Below, one piece after another: positions 1 to 6,157 of a stretch of 10,832 nucleotides of DNA. The position numbers and the translations under genes were made by a program. This DNA is from Oscillospiraceae bacterium (GTDB lineage Bacteria; Bacillota; Clostridia; Oscillospirales; Acutalibacteraceae). Below the pieces are notes generated by a model. The model saw only the letters and a list, made by a program, of their open reading frames with translations. It made no database searches and was not told the origin of the DNA. Positions within the stretch are counted from its first letter, which is position 1, and each line of letters opens with the position of its first letter. Location of the stretch: positions 1 through 10,832 of the forward strand of contig WREG01000046.1 in NCBI GenBank assembly GCA_009779455.1, read 5' to 3'.

Positions 1-566
1 ATGAGGCGGGCGGAGAGGTCGCATATTTTTTCAAGCTCGGCGGCAACGGCAAAGGCTTCCTCAAAATCTTTTCCCATGCATAAAGCCCCGTGATGGGCCA
101 TTATTATAGCTTTGGAGTCCGAGCGCATAAGGGCGCCGCATACGCCTTTTTTAAGCTTGCCCGTCCCCGGCAGGCCGTAAGACGCCACAGTAACGTGGTC
201 GCCGACAACAGCCGCGCTTTCCCCGCCGATATTGTTGATGTCCGTCCCAAGGGCGCTTACAACGGAGGCGCAGGTCTGATGGGTGTGTATGACAAAATTT
301 ATGTCGGGTTTCAAACTGTAAACGGACGCGTGTATGCCTTTTTCAGACGAGGGCTTGATATCGCCGTCATAAGAACAGTCGGCGGTGTTCACGATAACAA
401 TTTCGTCAGCCGCAAGGTTTTCATAAGCCCGCCCGCTGGGCGTTATGCAGAATTGCGTATCGCTTATGCGGCAGCTGACATTGCCCCAGGTTCGTGCGAT
501 AAGCCCGGTTTCGACCAGTTTTTTCCCTGCTTCAACGACTAATTGTTTGGCAGTATTTATATTCAT
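1..566 (-). CDS. Class II aldolase (L-fuculose/L-ribulose phosphate aldolase family), 3' end off window
   Basis: The reading frame enters from the left edge; 188 N-terminal codons are present and the C-terminus is missing. It belongs to the zinc-dependent class II aldolase/adducin family, which cleaves ketose 1-phosphates to dihydroxyacetone phosphate and an aldehyde, or epimerises ribulose 5-phosphate. Visible motifs are GNVS (residues 28-31, phosphate-binding loop), TPSGR (42-46), SSE (73-75, with the glutamate in the catalytic acid/base position), the metal pair H94-T-H96, and HHG (158-160) giving the third metal histidine. All expected catalytic residues are intact. The start ATG at 566 is set by a strong GGGGAGGAA SD site on the minus strand. 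It lies 39 bp downstream of the aminotransferase gene on the same strand, so the two are probably co-transcribed. Sugar specificity cannot be read from sequence. It is a natural partner for the FGGY kinase at 3418-5013. Confidence 0.9.
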   Translation of the reverse strand, partial: MNINTAKQLVVEAGKKLVETGLIARTWGNVSCRISDTQFCITPSGRAYENLAADEIVIVNTADCSYDGDIKPSSEKGIHASVYSLKPDINFVIHTHQTCASVVSALGTDINNIGGESAAVVGDHVTVASYGLPGTGKLKKGVCGALMRSDSKAIIMAHHGALCMGKDFEEAFAVAAELEKICDLSARL

Positions 567-605
567 TGAAAATATTCCTCCCCTACGGGTTTAAATTTAA
601 ATAAA

Positions 606-2084
606 TTATGATTTTAACGCGACGTTAGCAAAAACCTTATCAAACCGCGCCAGCGTCTCGTCAATCATCTCCGGCGAATAGGCCGCGCTGGTGTAAAGTC
701 TGCTTCCCGCTAGCGTGACAATGCCCTCGGCCATATAGGCCGCTCCCATATGCTCCATTTCCTTTTTACGGACGCTCGTTTCTTTCAGCACATCAGGTAT
801 AGTCCACGGTCTGTTCCATCTTATGGCGAAATGCATAGTTCCCACAGTTTCAAGGTGGCAGATAGAGCCTTGGTTGAACGCGACGAAGGGCAAGCCGTAT
901 TTCTTGATGATTTCTTGCAATCCTGCGGTGATTCTATCGCCCATTTGTCCCGCTTTTTGGCAGGCGTTGGTTTTTTCGATCTGTTCAAGGGTGTAGTAAC
1001 CCGCAACGCATGACACGGGCGTTGCGGCCATAGTCCCGCCTATGAGGGCTTTTTTGACTTTCGTACCGCTGTCGTCAAGGCCCGCGCCCAGATATTTCAT
1101 GTATTCCTTTTTGCCGCCCACGCCGCCCGCGCCGGGATAGCCGCCCGCCACGACCTTGCCGAATATGGTAAGGTCGGGCGAGACGCCGTAATAACCCTGC
1201 GCGCCCGCCATCCCTATGCGGAACGCGGTGACGACCTCGTCGAACACAAGCAGCGCGCCGTATTTGCGGCAAAGCCGCTCGACGCCCTTGTTGAAATTGA
1301 AATCAAGGGGGCGCGTGCCGCTTTCCGGCCCGACGGGTTCGATGAATACCGCCGCGGTGCCGCCGCGCAGCATATTTGCGCGGAGCTTCTTTTCCAAATC
1401 GTTGAGGTCGTTGGGGAAAAACTCATGCGTGTGCTTGAAAAGATAAAGGGGCACGCCGCTGGCCTGGGTAAATTTCGAGCCGGGGACGCGGATGCCGTAG
1501 CCCAGCTGGTCGCTCCAGCCGTGGTAAGCGCCGCCCATTTTTATTATGTTCTTGTTTTTCGTCGCGAGCCGCGCCACGCGCACTGCCGCCATGCAGGCCT
1601 CCGTACCCGAACCCAGCATACGGAACATCTGCACGGTTTCTATGTTATCGGATATTTTTTTAGCGAGTTTATACTCGAACTCATGGAAAAGCCCGGTCGA
1701 AGGCCCGCAGTTGTTAAGCAGGTCGATAACCCGTTCGCGCACTTCCGGTGGGTTCGAGCCGAGTACCGTCGGGCCGCCCGCTTGCAAAAAGTCAAAATAT
1801 TCGTTCCCGTCGATGTCATAAAGCTTCGCTCCCGCCGCTTTGGTGAAAACCAGCGGGAAAGGGTAGTTGAAAGCGAGGTTGTGCTGTACCCCGCCGGGGA
1901 TTATCTGTTTTGCCTCGTCAATCATAGCCTTTGATTTAAGGCATTTTTTATTGAAATAATTATCCTCGTAATCTTTCAGCGCATCAGGTTTTATCGTGTA
2001 TATCGGCTGGCGGATAAGGTTGTCGAGCTGTTTTGTGACGGCTGCCGCGTCGTGGTAATTCGTAATGGAAAATCGGGTGTCCAT
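606..2084 (-). CDS. Class III aminotransferase, glutamate-1-semialdehyde 2,1-aminomutase-like
   Basis: This is a 492-residue PLP enzyme of fold type I, class III (HemL/COG0001-like). Visible landmarks are the cofactor-phosphate motif GSGTEACMAAVRVAR (158-172), AYHGWSD (186-192), the FDEV aspartate that pairs with the pyridine nitrogen (D282), and the FGKVVAGGYP segment with the expected Schiff-base lysine K310. GGT near 349-351 fits the family's phosphate-contacting loop. It is longer than typical HemL (about 430), mainly through roughly 55 extra N-terminal residues. No tetrapyrrole genes are nearby and the neighbours are sugar-type enzymes, so I infer an aminotransferase or aminomutase acting on a catabolic intermediate rather than haem synthesis. 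The start ATG at 2084 has a clear GGAGG SD site 6 nt upstream. It lies 72 bp after the hydrolase gene and has its own promoter. The family call is firm; the substrate is unknown. Confidence 0.88.
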   Translation of the reverse strand: MDTRFSITNYHDAAAVTKQLDNLIRQPIYTIKPDALKDYEDNYFNKKCLKSKAMIDEAKQIIPGGVQHNLAFNYPFPLVFTKAAGAKLYDIDGNEYFDFLQAGGPTVLGSNPPEVRERVIDLLNNCGPSTGLFHEFEYKLAKKISDNIETVQMFRMLGSGTEACMAAVRVARLATKNKNIIKMGGAYHGWSDQLGYGIRVPGSKFTQASGVPLYLFKHTHEFFPNDLNDLEKKLRANMLRGGTAAVFIEPVGPESGTRPLDFNFNKGVERLCRKYGALLVFDEVVTAFRIGMAGAQGYYGVSPDLTIFGKVVAGGYPGAGGVGGKKEYMKYLGAGLDDSGTKVKKALIGGTMAATPVSCVAGYYTLEQIEKTNACQKAGQMGDRITAGLQEIIKKYGLPFVAFNQGSICHLETVGTMHFAIRWNRPWTIPDVLKETSVRKKEMEHMGAAYMAEGIVTLAGSRLYTSAAYSPEMIDETLARFDKVFANVALKS

Positions 2085-2125
2085 ACTTTTTCCTCCAAAT
2101 AATTATAGTTTATTTATTTTTCTAA

Positions 2126-2153
2126 ATTATATCATTAACATATAAAATGTCAT
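2126..2153 (-). promoter_or_regulatory. Sigma-A promoter for aminotransferase/aldolase
   Basis: On the minus strand, the -35 box ATGACA (2148-2153, 5/6 match) is followed by a 16-bp spacer and a perfect TATAAT (2126-2131). A TGA immediately before it makes an extended -10. The promoter sits in the 72-bp gap between the hydrolase stop and the aminotransferase SD site. The aminotransferase and aldolase could therefore be expressed apart from the hydrolase. Confidence 0.65.
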
Positions 2154-2165
2154 TCATTATTCATT
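2152..2165. repeat. Two-copy heptad ATTCATT at hydrolase stop codon
   Basis: ATTCATT is repeated exactly twice in tandem (2152-2158, 2159-2165). On the minus strand the array encodes the last residues and TAA stop of the hydrolase and runs into the -35 box of the next promoter. Two short AT-rich copies can arise by chance; the entry is kept because the same 7-base period recurs across the window. Confidence 0.35.
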
Positions 2166-3176
2166 AAACATATCTATAAACACCGGCCATGCGTCGGCGG
2201 CATAAAAACGATGCCCCTCTTCGCCGATTACCAGACGGCAGTTATCAGGGCAGCCCGCCTCCGCGTACATTTTTTCTATTGCCGCGTAATTCTTTTTTAC
2301 GCCGTCAATGGGGAATATCCGGTCCTCTTTTCCCGCCACGACCACAAGCTTTTTCGGCGCGATAAGCCCCGCGAGGTCGCCCATGTCGAAGTATTCGCCT
2401 ATGCGCGGCACATAATTGCAAGAGCAGTGGTGCAGTGACGCTATGGACGCTTCATATGTGCAGACCGCGCAGGAAGGCATGGCCGCCGAAAGCCTGCCCT
2501 CAAGGCAGGCGGCGTAATATGAGGTCGTGCCGCCGCCCGAATTGCCCATTACCGCTATTTTTTCGCCGTCGATACGGCCAAAATTTTCTAAAGCCGCGTC
2601 CAAAGCCCGCATAACATCCCAAACACGTTCGCCTATCATGGTTCTGCCGAGAAGCAGCGCCGTCATCGCGTTCATGTAACAGTTTGTCCCGCCCTCGGCA
2701 TTCCCGCTGCATTCGCCGAAGCCGCGCTGCTCAACTGCCAAGGCGCAATAGCCGTTTTTTACCGCCTGAACCGCGAAATCCCTGTCGCCGGAGTTCATGT
2801 TTTCCGCGTCCCCGCCATATTTGACCCGGCCGAGGGAAATATGCATCCCCGGCGAATGGCCTTGAATGCAAACCATAAGCGGCAGAGAACCGTTTTTGCC
2901 TTTGGGCGCAAGAAAATGGCAGGGTACAAAATAGCCCTCTTCACTTTGGAAAGTAAAACGCGCCTCGATGAATTCGCCCGTTTCCGTTTCATATTCTATA
3001 TTAAAAAGCGGCGGGCATTTTTTGAATTTGTCAAGGCCTAGAAGCTCGATAAGCTTGGCTTTTGCGACGCCCCGCCATATATCGAAAGGCATATCGCCGC
3101 TGTATCGAAACATCGGCTTCGTTTTTGCCGTTAAATTAAGGTTGTGTTCAAGGGGGGTGATTATTTTATAATTCAT
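2157..3176 (-). CDS. Alpha/beta hydrolase, acetylxylan-esterase/dienelactone-hydrolase type
   Basis: This 339-residue protein has no evident signal peptide, so it is probably cytoplasmic. The catalytic triad is readable: Ser213 in the nucleophile elbow GNSGGG (211-216), Asp285 in AGKEDRIFP (281-289) and His322 in EEGHRFY (319-325). IQGHSPG (104-110) fits the oxyanion strand-loop. Together with EQRGFGE (149-155), the pattern resembles the Abhydrolase_7/acetyl xylan esterase group, which removes acyl groups from sugars or similar esters. The protein is cysteine-rich for its class (for example CAVC and HHCSC around 236-253). It is the first gene of the leftward block. The start ATG at 3176 has only a weak SD site (GACGGGATG) and lies inside a heptad repeat. 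An alternative is M22 (PMFRY), but no better SD is seen there. The substrate is not determinable. Confidence 0.85.
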   Translation of the reverse strand: MNYKIITPLEHNLNLTAKTKPMFRYSGDMPFDIWRGVAKAKLIELLGLDKFKKCPPLFNIEYETETGEFIEARFTFQSEEGYFVPCHFLAPKGKNGSLPLMVCIQGHSPGMHISLGRVKYGGDAENMNSGDRDFAVQAVKNGYCALAVEQRGFGECSGNAEGGTNCYMNAMTALLLGRTMIGERVWDVMRALDAALENFGRIDGEKIAVMGNSGGGTTSYYAACLEGRLSAAMPSCAVCTYEASIASLHHCSCNYVPRIGEYFDMGDLAGLIAPKKLVVVAGKEDRIFPIDGVKKNYAAIEKMYAEAGCPDNCRLVIGEEGHRFYAADAWPVFIDMFNE

Positions 3177-3181
3177 AATTC
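3168..3181. repeat. Two-copy heptad ATAATTC over hydrolase start codon
   Basis: ATAATTC occurs twice in tandem (3168-3174, 3175-3181). Read on the minus strand it is GAATTAT twice, and the hydrolase ATG is embedded in it. Together with the copy at 2152-2165, the hydrolase gene is bracketed by 7-base repeats. Confidence 0.35.
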
Positions 3182-3239
3182 AACATCCCGTCTCTTCTTT
3201 TGTTGTTTTGATAATACCCTTTATATCATTAAAACTTAG

Positions 3240-3259
3240 GAAAACGCAAATGCGTTTTC
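3240..3259. promoter_or_regulatory. 20-bp inverted repeat in hydrolase leader
   Basis: A perfect 9-bp inverted repeat, GAAAACGCA / TGCGTTTTC, surrounds a 2-bp AA centre. It lies about 45 bp downstream of the predicted leftward transcription start. It could be a repressor operator (the symmetry suits a LacI- or GntR-type dimer) or an RNA hairpin in the leader. Nothing in the sequence decides between these. Confidence 0.45.
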
Positions 3260-3264
3260 GAAAT

Positions 3265-3307
3265 GGCGCGGCGATTAGCTTTCAAAGACATTGTACTTTG
3301 CTGCGCC
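3265..3307. repeat. Imperfect inverted repeat next to the leftward promoter
   Basis: GGCGCGGC (3265-3272) pairs with GCTGCGCC (3300-3307) with one mismatch, and CAAAG/CTTTG pairs internally (3283-3287, 3296-3300). It is G+C-rich in an otherwise A+T-rich divergent region and abuts the predicted start of the hydrolase transcript. Together with the palindrome at 3240-3259 it may be one compound intergenic repeat element. The function is unknown. Confidence 0.3.
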
Positions 3308-3308
3308 T

Positions 3309-3337
3309 ATTATATCATAATTTTAATCTTTTGTCCA
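3309..3337 (-). promoter_or_regulatory. Sigma-A promoter of the leftward block
   Basis: On the minus strand, TGGACA (3332-3337, 5/6 match to TTGACA) is followed by a 17-bp spacer and perfect TATAAT (3309-3314) with an extended TGA. The predicted start is near 3302, leaving a leader of about 125 nt before the hydrolase ATG. Confidence 0.7.
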
Positions 3338-3353
3338 TAAAAATAAAAATCGC

Positions 3354-3382
3354 TTGCATTTCATTAAATTGATGGGTATAAT
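3354..3382 (+). promoter_or_regulatory. Sigma-A promoter of the kinase operon
   Basis: TTGCAT (3354-3359) is followed by a 17-bp spacer and perfect TATAAT (3377-3382). The predicted start near 3389 leaves a short leader before the kinase ATG at 3418. Its -35 box is 16 bp from the -35 box of the opposing promoter, a back-to-back arrangement. Confidence 0.7.
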
Positions 3383-3417
3383 TAAGTTTATAATATATAT
3401 ATTCGGGTGGCACGAAA

Positions 3418-5013
3418 ATGGATAAAAAACGCGTAATCGCTTACGACATAGGCACGACGGGGGTAAAAACCTGCGTTTTCGAGCTTGATAAAACCGTAAA
3501 TCTGTTGGGGTATTCCTCTGCGGGGTATAACCTCTATGTTCTGCCCGGCGGCGGCGCGGAACAGGAGCCTGATGAATGGTGGGACGCCATGTGCCGCACC
3601 ACGAAGGCCGCGCTTGGACACGCCGGGATAGAGCCGGAAGCGGTGGACGGGATATCCTTCTGCTCCCAGATGCAGGGGCTTGTGCTTGCCGATAAAGACG
3701 GCAGGCCCGTCCGCCGCGCTATGAGCTATATGGACCAGCGGGCGCGGGAGGAATTGAAAAAAGGGCTTGCCTATGGCATAAAAATCGCCGGGGCAAATGT
3801 GTTCAAGCTTCTGAAATCCTTGAAATACACGGGCGCGGTGGCGGCTTCCGTCAAAGACCCCGTATGGAAATATAAATGGGTTGAAGCCCATGAGCCGGAG
3901 GTGTTCAAAAAAGCGTACAAATGGCTCGACGTAAAAGAGAGCCTTGTCTGCCGCATGACGGGTGAATTCGCCATGACAAGGGATTCGGCGTTCGCGGCGC
4001 TTTTATATGATATACATAAAGAGCGCTGGAGTACGGAGGTCTGCAAAATGCTGGGCGTAAATACCGCCCATCTTCCCGAAATACGGGAATGCACGGATAA
4101 AATCGGCGCGCTTCTGCCCGACGCGGCGGCGGAGCTGGGGCTTGCGCCCGGGACGCCCGTATTCGGCGGGGGAGGGGACGCGTCCCTTATCGGCGTGGGC
4201 GCGGGCGCGGTTCTGCCCGGCGACACCCATGTATATTCCGGCACGTCCGGCTGGGTGTCCACCGTCGTGGAAAAGAGCATAGTTGACGCGGGCGCGATGA
4301 TAGCGGCGATAGTGGGCGCGGACAAGGGCAGGTACAACTATTTCGCCGAGCTTGAAACGGCGGGGAAATGCCTTGAATGGGTCAAGGACCATTTGGCCCT
4401 TGATGAAATCGGCGTATATCTTGATAAAAAAAATGTGACAGATGAATACGAAGGCAAATACACAAGCCTTTACGAATATATGACGGAAATCGTGAGAAAT
4501 GTTCCGGCGGGAAGCGGCGGCGTAATCTTCACCCCGTGGCTCCACGGGAACAGATGCCCCTTCGAGGACCCCAACGCAAGGGGGATGTTTTTCAACATCA
4601 GCCTTGACACGGGCAAGTCGGAGCTTATAAGGGCGGTTCTGGAAGGGGTATGCTTCCATTTAAATTGGTTTATAGAAGCGCAGGATAAAAAGGTAAAAAC
4701 CTCGGATACGCTGCGTTTCGCGGGCGGCGGGGCGCTTTCGCCCGTAACCTGCCAAATTCTTGCAGACGTTACGGGGAAAACGGTGGAAACCGTGGCAAGC
4801 CCCCAAAACGCGGGCGCGGTGGGCGCGGCCATAACCGCCGCGGTGGGGCTCGGGGTTATCGAAAAAATAAGCGACGCGAAAAAACTTGTCCCCGCTGACG
4901 CGGTTTACAAGCCGAACCCGGCAAACAAGGCTGTGTACGATAGGAATTACACCGTATTTAAGAATTTATATAAAGATAATAAAAAGAACTTTTCTGATTT
5001 GAATAAGGAATAA
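3418..5013 (+). CDS. FGGY-family carbohydrate kinase (xylulokinase-like)
   Basis: This 531-residue protein has the two actin-like domains of the FGGY family, which phosphorylate sugars or polyols with ATP. Visible elements are the N-terminal phosphate-1 loop YDIGTTGVKT (9-18), SYMDQRA (103-109), the catalytic-base region FGGGGDASLIGVGAG (249-263) with D254 in the expected position, YSGTSGW (273-279), TPWLHGNRCPF (372-382) and the C-terminal adenosine motif RFAGGGALSP (433-442). Length is normal. The start ATG at 3418 is preceded by GGGTGG, 7 nt away, resembling the site before the SDR gene. It heads the rightward block, with the methyltransferase only 3 bp downstream. Its likely job is making the ketose phosphate for the class II aldolase at the left edge (inference). 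Xylulokinase, ribulokinase, fuculokinase, rhamnulokinase and erythritol-type specificities cannot be separated by eye. Confidence 0.92.
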   Translation: MDKKRVIAYDIGTTGVKTCVFELDKTVNLLGYSSAGYNLYVLPGGGAEQEPDEWWDAMCRTTKAALGHAGIEPEAVDGISFCSQMQGLVLADKDGRPVRRAMSYMDQRAREELKKGLAYGIKIAGANVFKLLKSLKYTGAVAASVKDPVWKYKWVEAHEPEVFKKAYKWLDVKESLVCRMTGEFAMTRDSAFAALLYDIHKERWSTEVCKMLGVNTAHLPEIRECTDKIGALLPDAAAELGLAPGTPVFGGGGDASLIGVGAGAVLPGDTHVYSGTSGWVSTVVEKSIVDAGAMIAAIVGADKGRYNYFAELETAGKCLEWVKDHLALDEIGVYLDKKNVTDEYEGKYTSLYEYMTEIVRNVPAGSGGVIFTPWLHGNRCPFEDPNARGMFFNISLDTGKSELIRAVLEGVCFHLNWFIEAQDKKVKTSDTLRFAGGGALSPVTCQILADVTGKTVETVASPQNAGAVGAAITAAVGLGVIEKISDAKKLVPADAVYKPNPANKAVYDRNYTVFKNLYKDNKKNFSDLNKE

Positions 5014-5016
5014 AAA

Positions 5017-6069
5017 ATGACATACGCGATTTTATACCACCCCGGCCATAACAGGGTATATTTTGAAACTTCGCTGAAGCTGTCCGTTTCGGAATTTATT
5101 ATTGCCGCCCGGAATCTGTCGGCGGAATGCGGGGATATCCGGCGGCAGAACATCTGCGGCGTTGATTATCTGACGTTTGAAGCAAAAAAAGAGCTGTCCG
5201 GGCCGGATATCAAAATCATTTCCGGGCTGTCTTTTGTTTACGCCTTATTTAAAACAGAAGATATCGGCGGTGAAACATACTTAAAACCCATCCGGAAAAT
5301 AAATGAGAATTTTGCCCACGAAAGCATGGGGACTATACTAAAATATACGGGAAAGACCAACGAAATTTTCACAAGGATGATGATAAACATCGCAGTTAAC
5401 TCGCGGGATGATAAAAATACCGTGAAAAATGAAAACATAAAACTGCTTGACCCCGTGGCGGGCAAAGGCACGACTCTTTTCGAGGGCTTGATCAAAGGCT
5501 ATGACGTATACGGCATTGAAATCGGCGACGGCGCTGTGAACGAAGCTTATCATTTTGTCAAAAAGTTTTTGGAAACAGCAAAATACAAATTTGAGCATAA
5601 AGAAATGAAGATATCCGGGCCGAACAAAGCGTTTACGGCTTTGAGGCATACCTTTATAACCGCCGGAACGAAGGAAGATTTTAAAAATAAAAATACAAAA
5701 ACGGTTGAACTTATAGCGGGGAATTCGCTGTATGCGAATAAATTTTATAAAAAGAATTTTTTCGACATTATTGCCGGCGATTTGCCATACGGGGTTCAGC
5801 ACGGCAATGTTACAAACGAAAAACAATCGTCCCTGACGCGGAACCCCGCTGAACTGCTGGCCGCCTGCCTAACCTCATGGTCACAGGTCTTAAAGCCGGG
5901 CGGGATCATTGTTTTGGCGTGGAACAGCAATGTATTGCCGCGAAAAAAGATGGAAGAGATTTTTACAGAGCACGGGTTGACAGTAAAAAATGATGACGTT
6001 TATTTGCAGTTTAAACATAGGGTTGATAAATCTATTTTAAGGGATATAATTGTAGGGGCTAGGGATTAG
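5017..6069 (+). CDS. Trm11/UPF0020-like RNA guanine-N2 methyltransferase
   Basis: This 350-residue SAM-dependent methyltransferase has the motif-I glycine loop DPVAGKGTT (145-153), an acidic end of strand 2 (GIEIGDG, 166-172) and the catalytic DLPYG (255-259) typical of the UPF0020/Trm11/TrmG10 group, which methylates the exocyclic N2 of guanosine in tRNA or rRNA. KPGG (293-296) precedes the fifth strand. The N-terminal ~105 residues may be a diverged THUMP/ferredoxin-like RNA-binding part; I cannot confirm this. The SD AAGGA (5005-5009) lies within the kinase's last codons and the gap is 3 bp, so translation is probably coupled. A DNA N6-adenine methyltransferase is the main alternative, but no restriction gene or specificity domain is present. 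The last residues (GARD) and the TAG stop are read from the edge of the heptad array starting at 6060, so the native C-terminus may have been altered. Confidence 0.8.
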   Translation: MTYAILYHPGHNRVYFETSLKLSVSEFIIAARNLSAECGDIRRQNICGVDYLTFEAKKELSGPDIKIISGLSFVYALFKTEDIGGETYLKPIRKINENFAHESMGTILKYTGKTNEIFTRMMINIAVNSRDDKNTVKNENIKLLDPVAGKGTTLFEGLIKGYDVYGIEIGDGAVNEAYHFVKKFLETAKYKFEHKEMKISGPNKAFTALRHTFITAGTKEDFKNKNTKTVELIAGNSLYANKFYKKNFFDIIAGDLPYGVQHGNVTNEKQSSLTRNPAELLAACLTSWSQVLKPGGIIVLAWNSNVLPRKKMEEIFTEHGLTVKNDDVYLQFKHRVDKSILRDIIVGARD

Positions 6070-6129
6070 GCATTAGGGATTAGAGGCTAGGGATTAGGGA
6101 TTAGGGATTAGGAATGAGAAGTTAGGAAT
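6060..6129. repeat. Heptad tandem array, 10 units of TAGGGAT-like
   Basis: Seventy bases parse without gaps into ten 7-mers: TAGGGAT, TAGGCAT, TAGGGAT, TAGAGGC, TAGGGAT (three times), TAGGAAT, GAGAAGT, TAGGAAT. It starts inside the methyltransferase stop region and fills the gap before the ene-reductase. It is directly preceded by GTAGGGGC (6052-6059), the same 8 bases that begin the palindrome at 7345. The same unit recurs in inverted orientation inside the SDR gene at 8041-8068. Confidence 0.85.
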
Positions 6130-6157
6130 TTTGGTTTTAGTTAGAAGCAATATAAAA

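Noticed and set aside
90..542. Open frame of 150 codons on the + strand
   Set aside because: It is antisense to the class II aldolase, which has full catalytic motifs and an SD site; the + frame has no recognisable motif.
1425..1934. Open frame of 169 codons on the + strand
   Set aside because: Antisense to the aminotransferase gene; high G+C third positions of the real gene keep it open.
606..2084. Assigning hemL
   Set aside because: Length, the N-terminal extension and sugar-type neighbours argue against a tetrapyrrole role.
4003..4659. Open frame of 218 codons on the minus strand
   Set aside because: Antisense shadow of the FGGY kinase with no motif and no SD site.
3418..5013. Assigning xylB (xylulokinase) by name
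   Set aside because: FGGY specificities overlap and there is no xylose isomerase or transporter in view to support it.
5017..6069. DNA methyltransferase of a restriction-modification or phage-defence system
   Set aside because: DLPYG with the DPVAGKGTT loop fits the RNA guanine-N2 group better, and no nuclease, specificity subunit or defence gene is adjacent.
6060..6129. CRISPR array or telomere-like repeat
   Set aside because: Units are contiguous 7-mers without spacers and no cas gene is present; the resemblance of TAGGGAT to telomere repeats is superficial in a bacterial operon.
6131..6157. TTG start for the ene-reductase
   Set aside because: It lies immediately after the heptad array with an SD-like AGGA too close; the extra residues have no family support.
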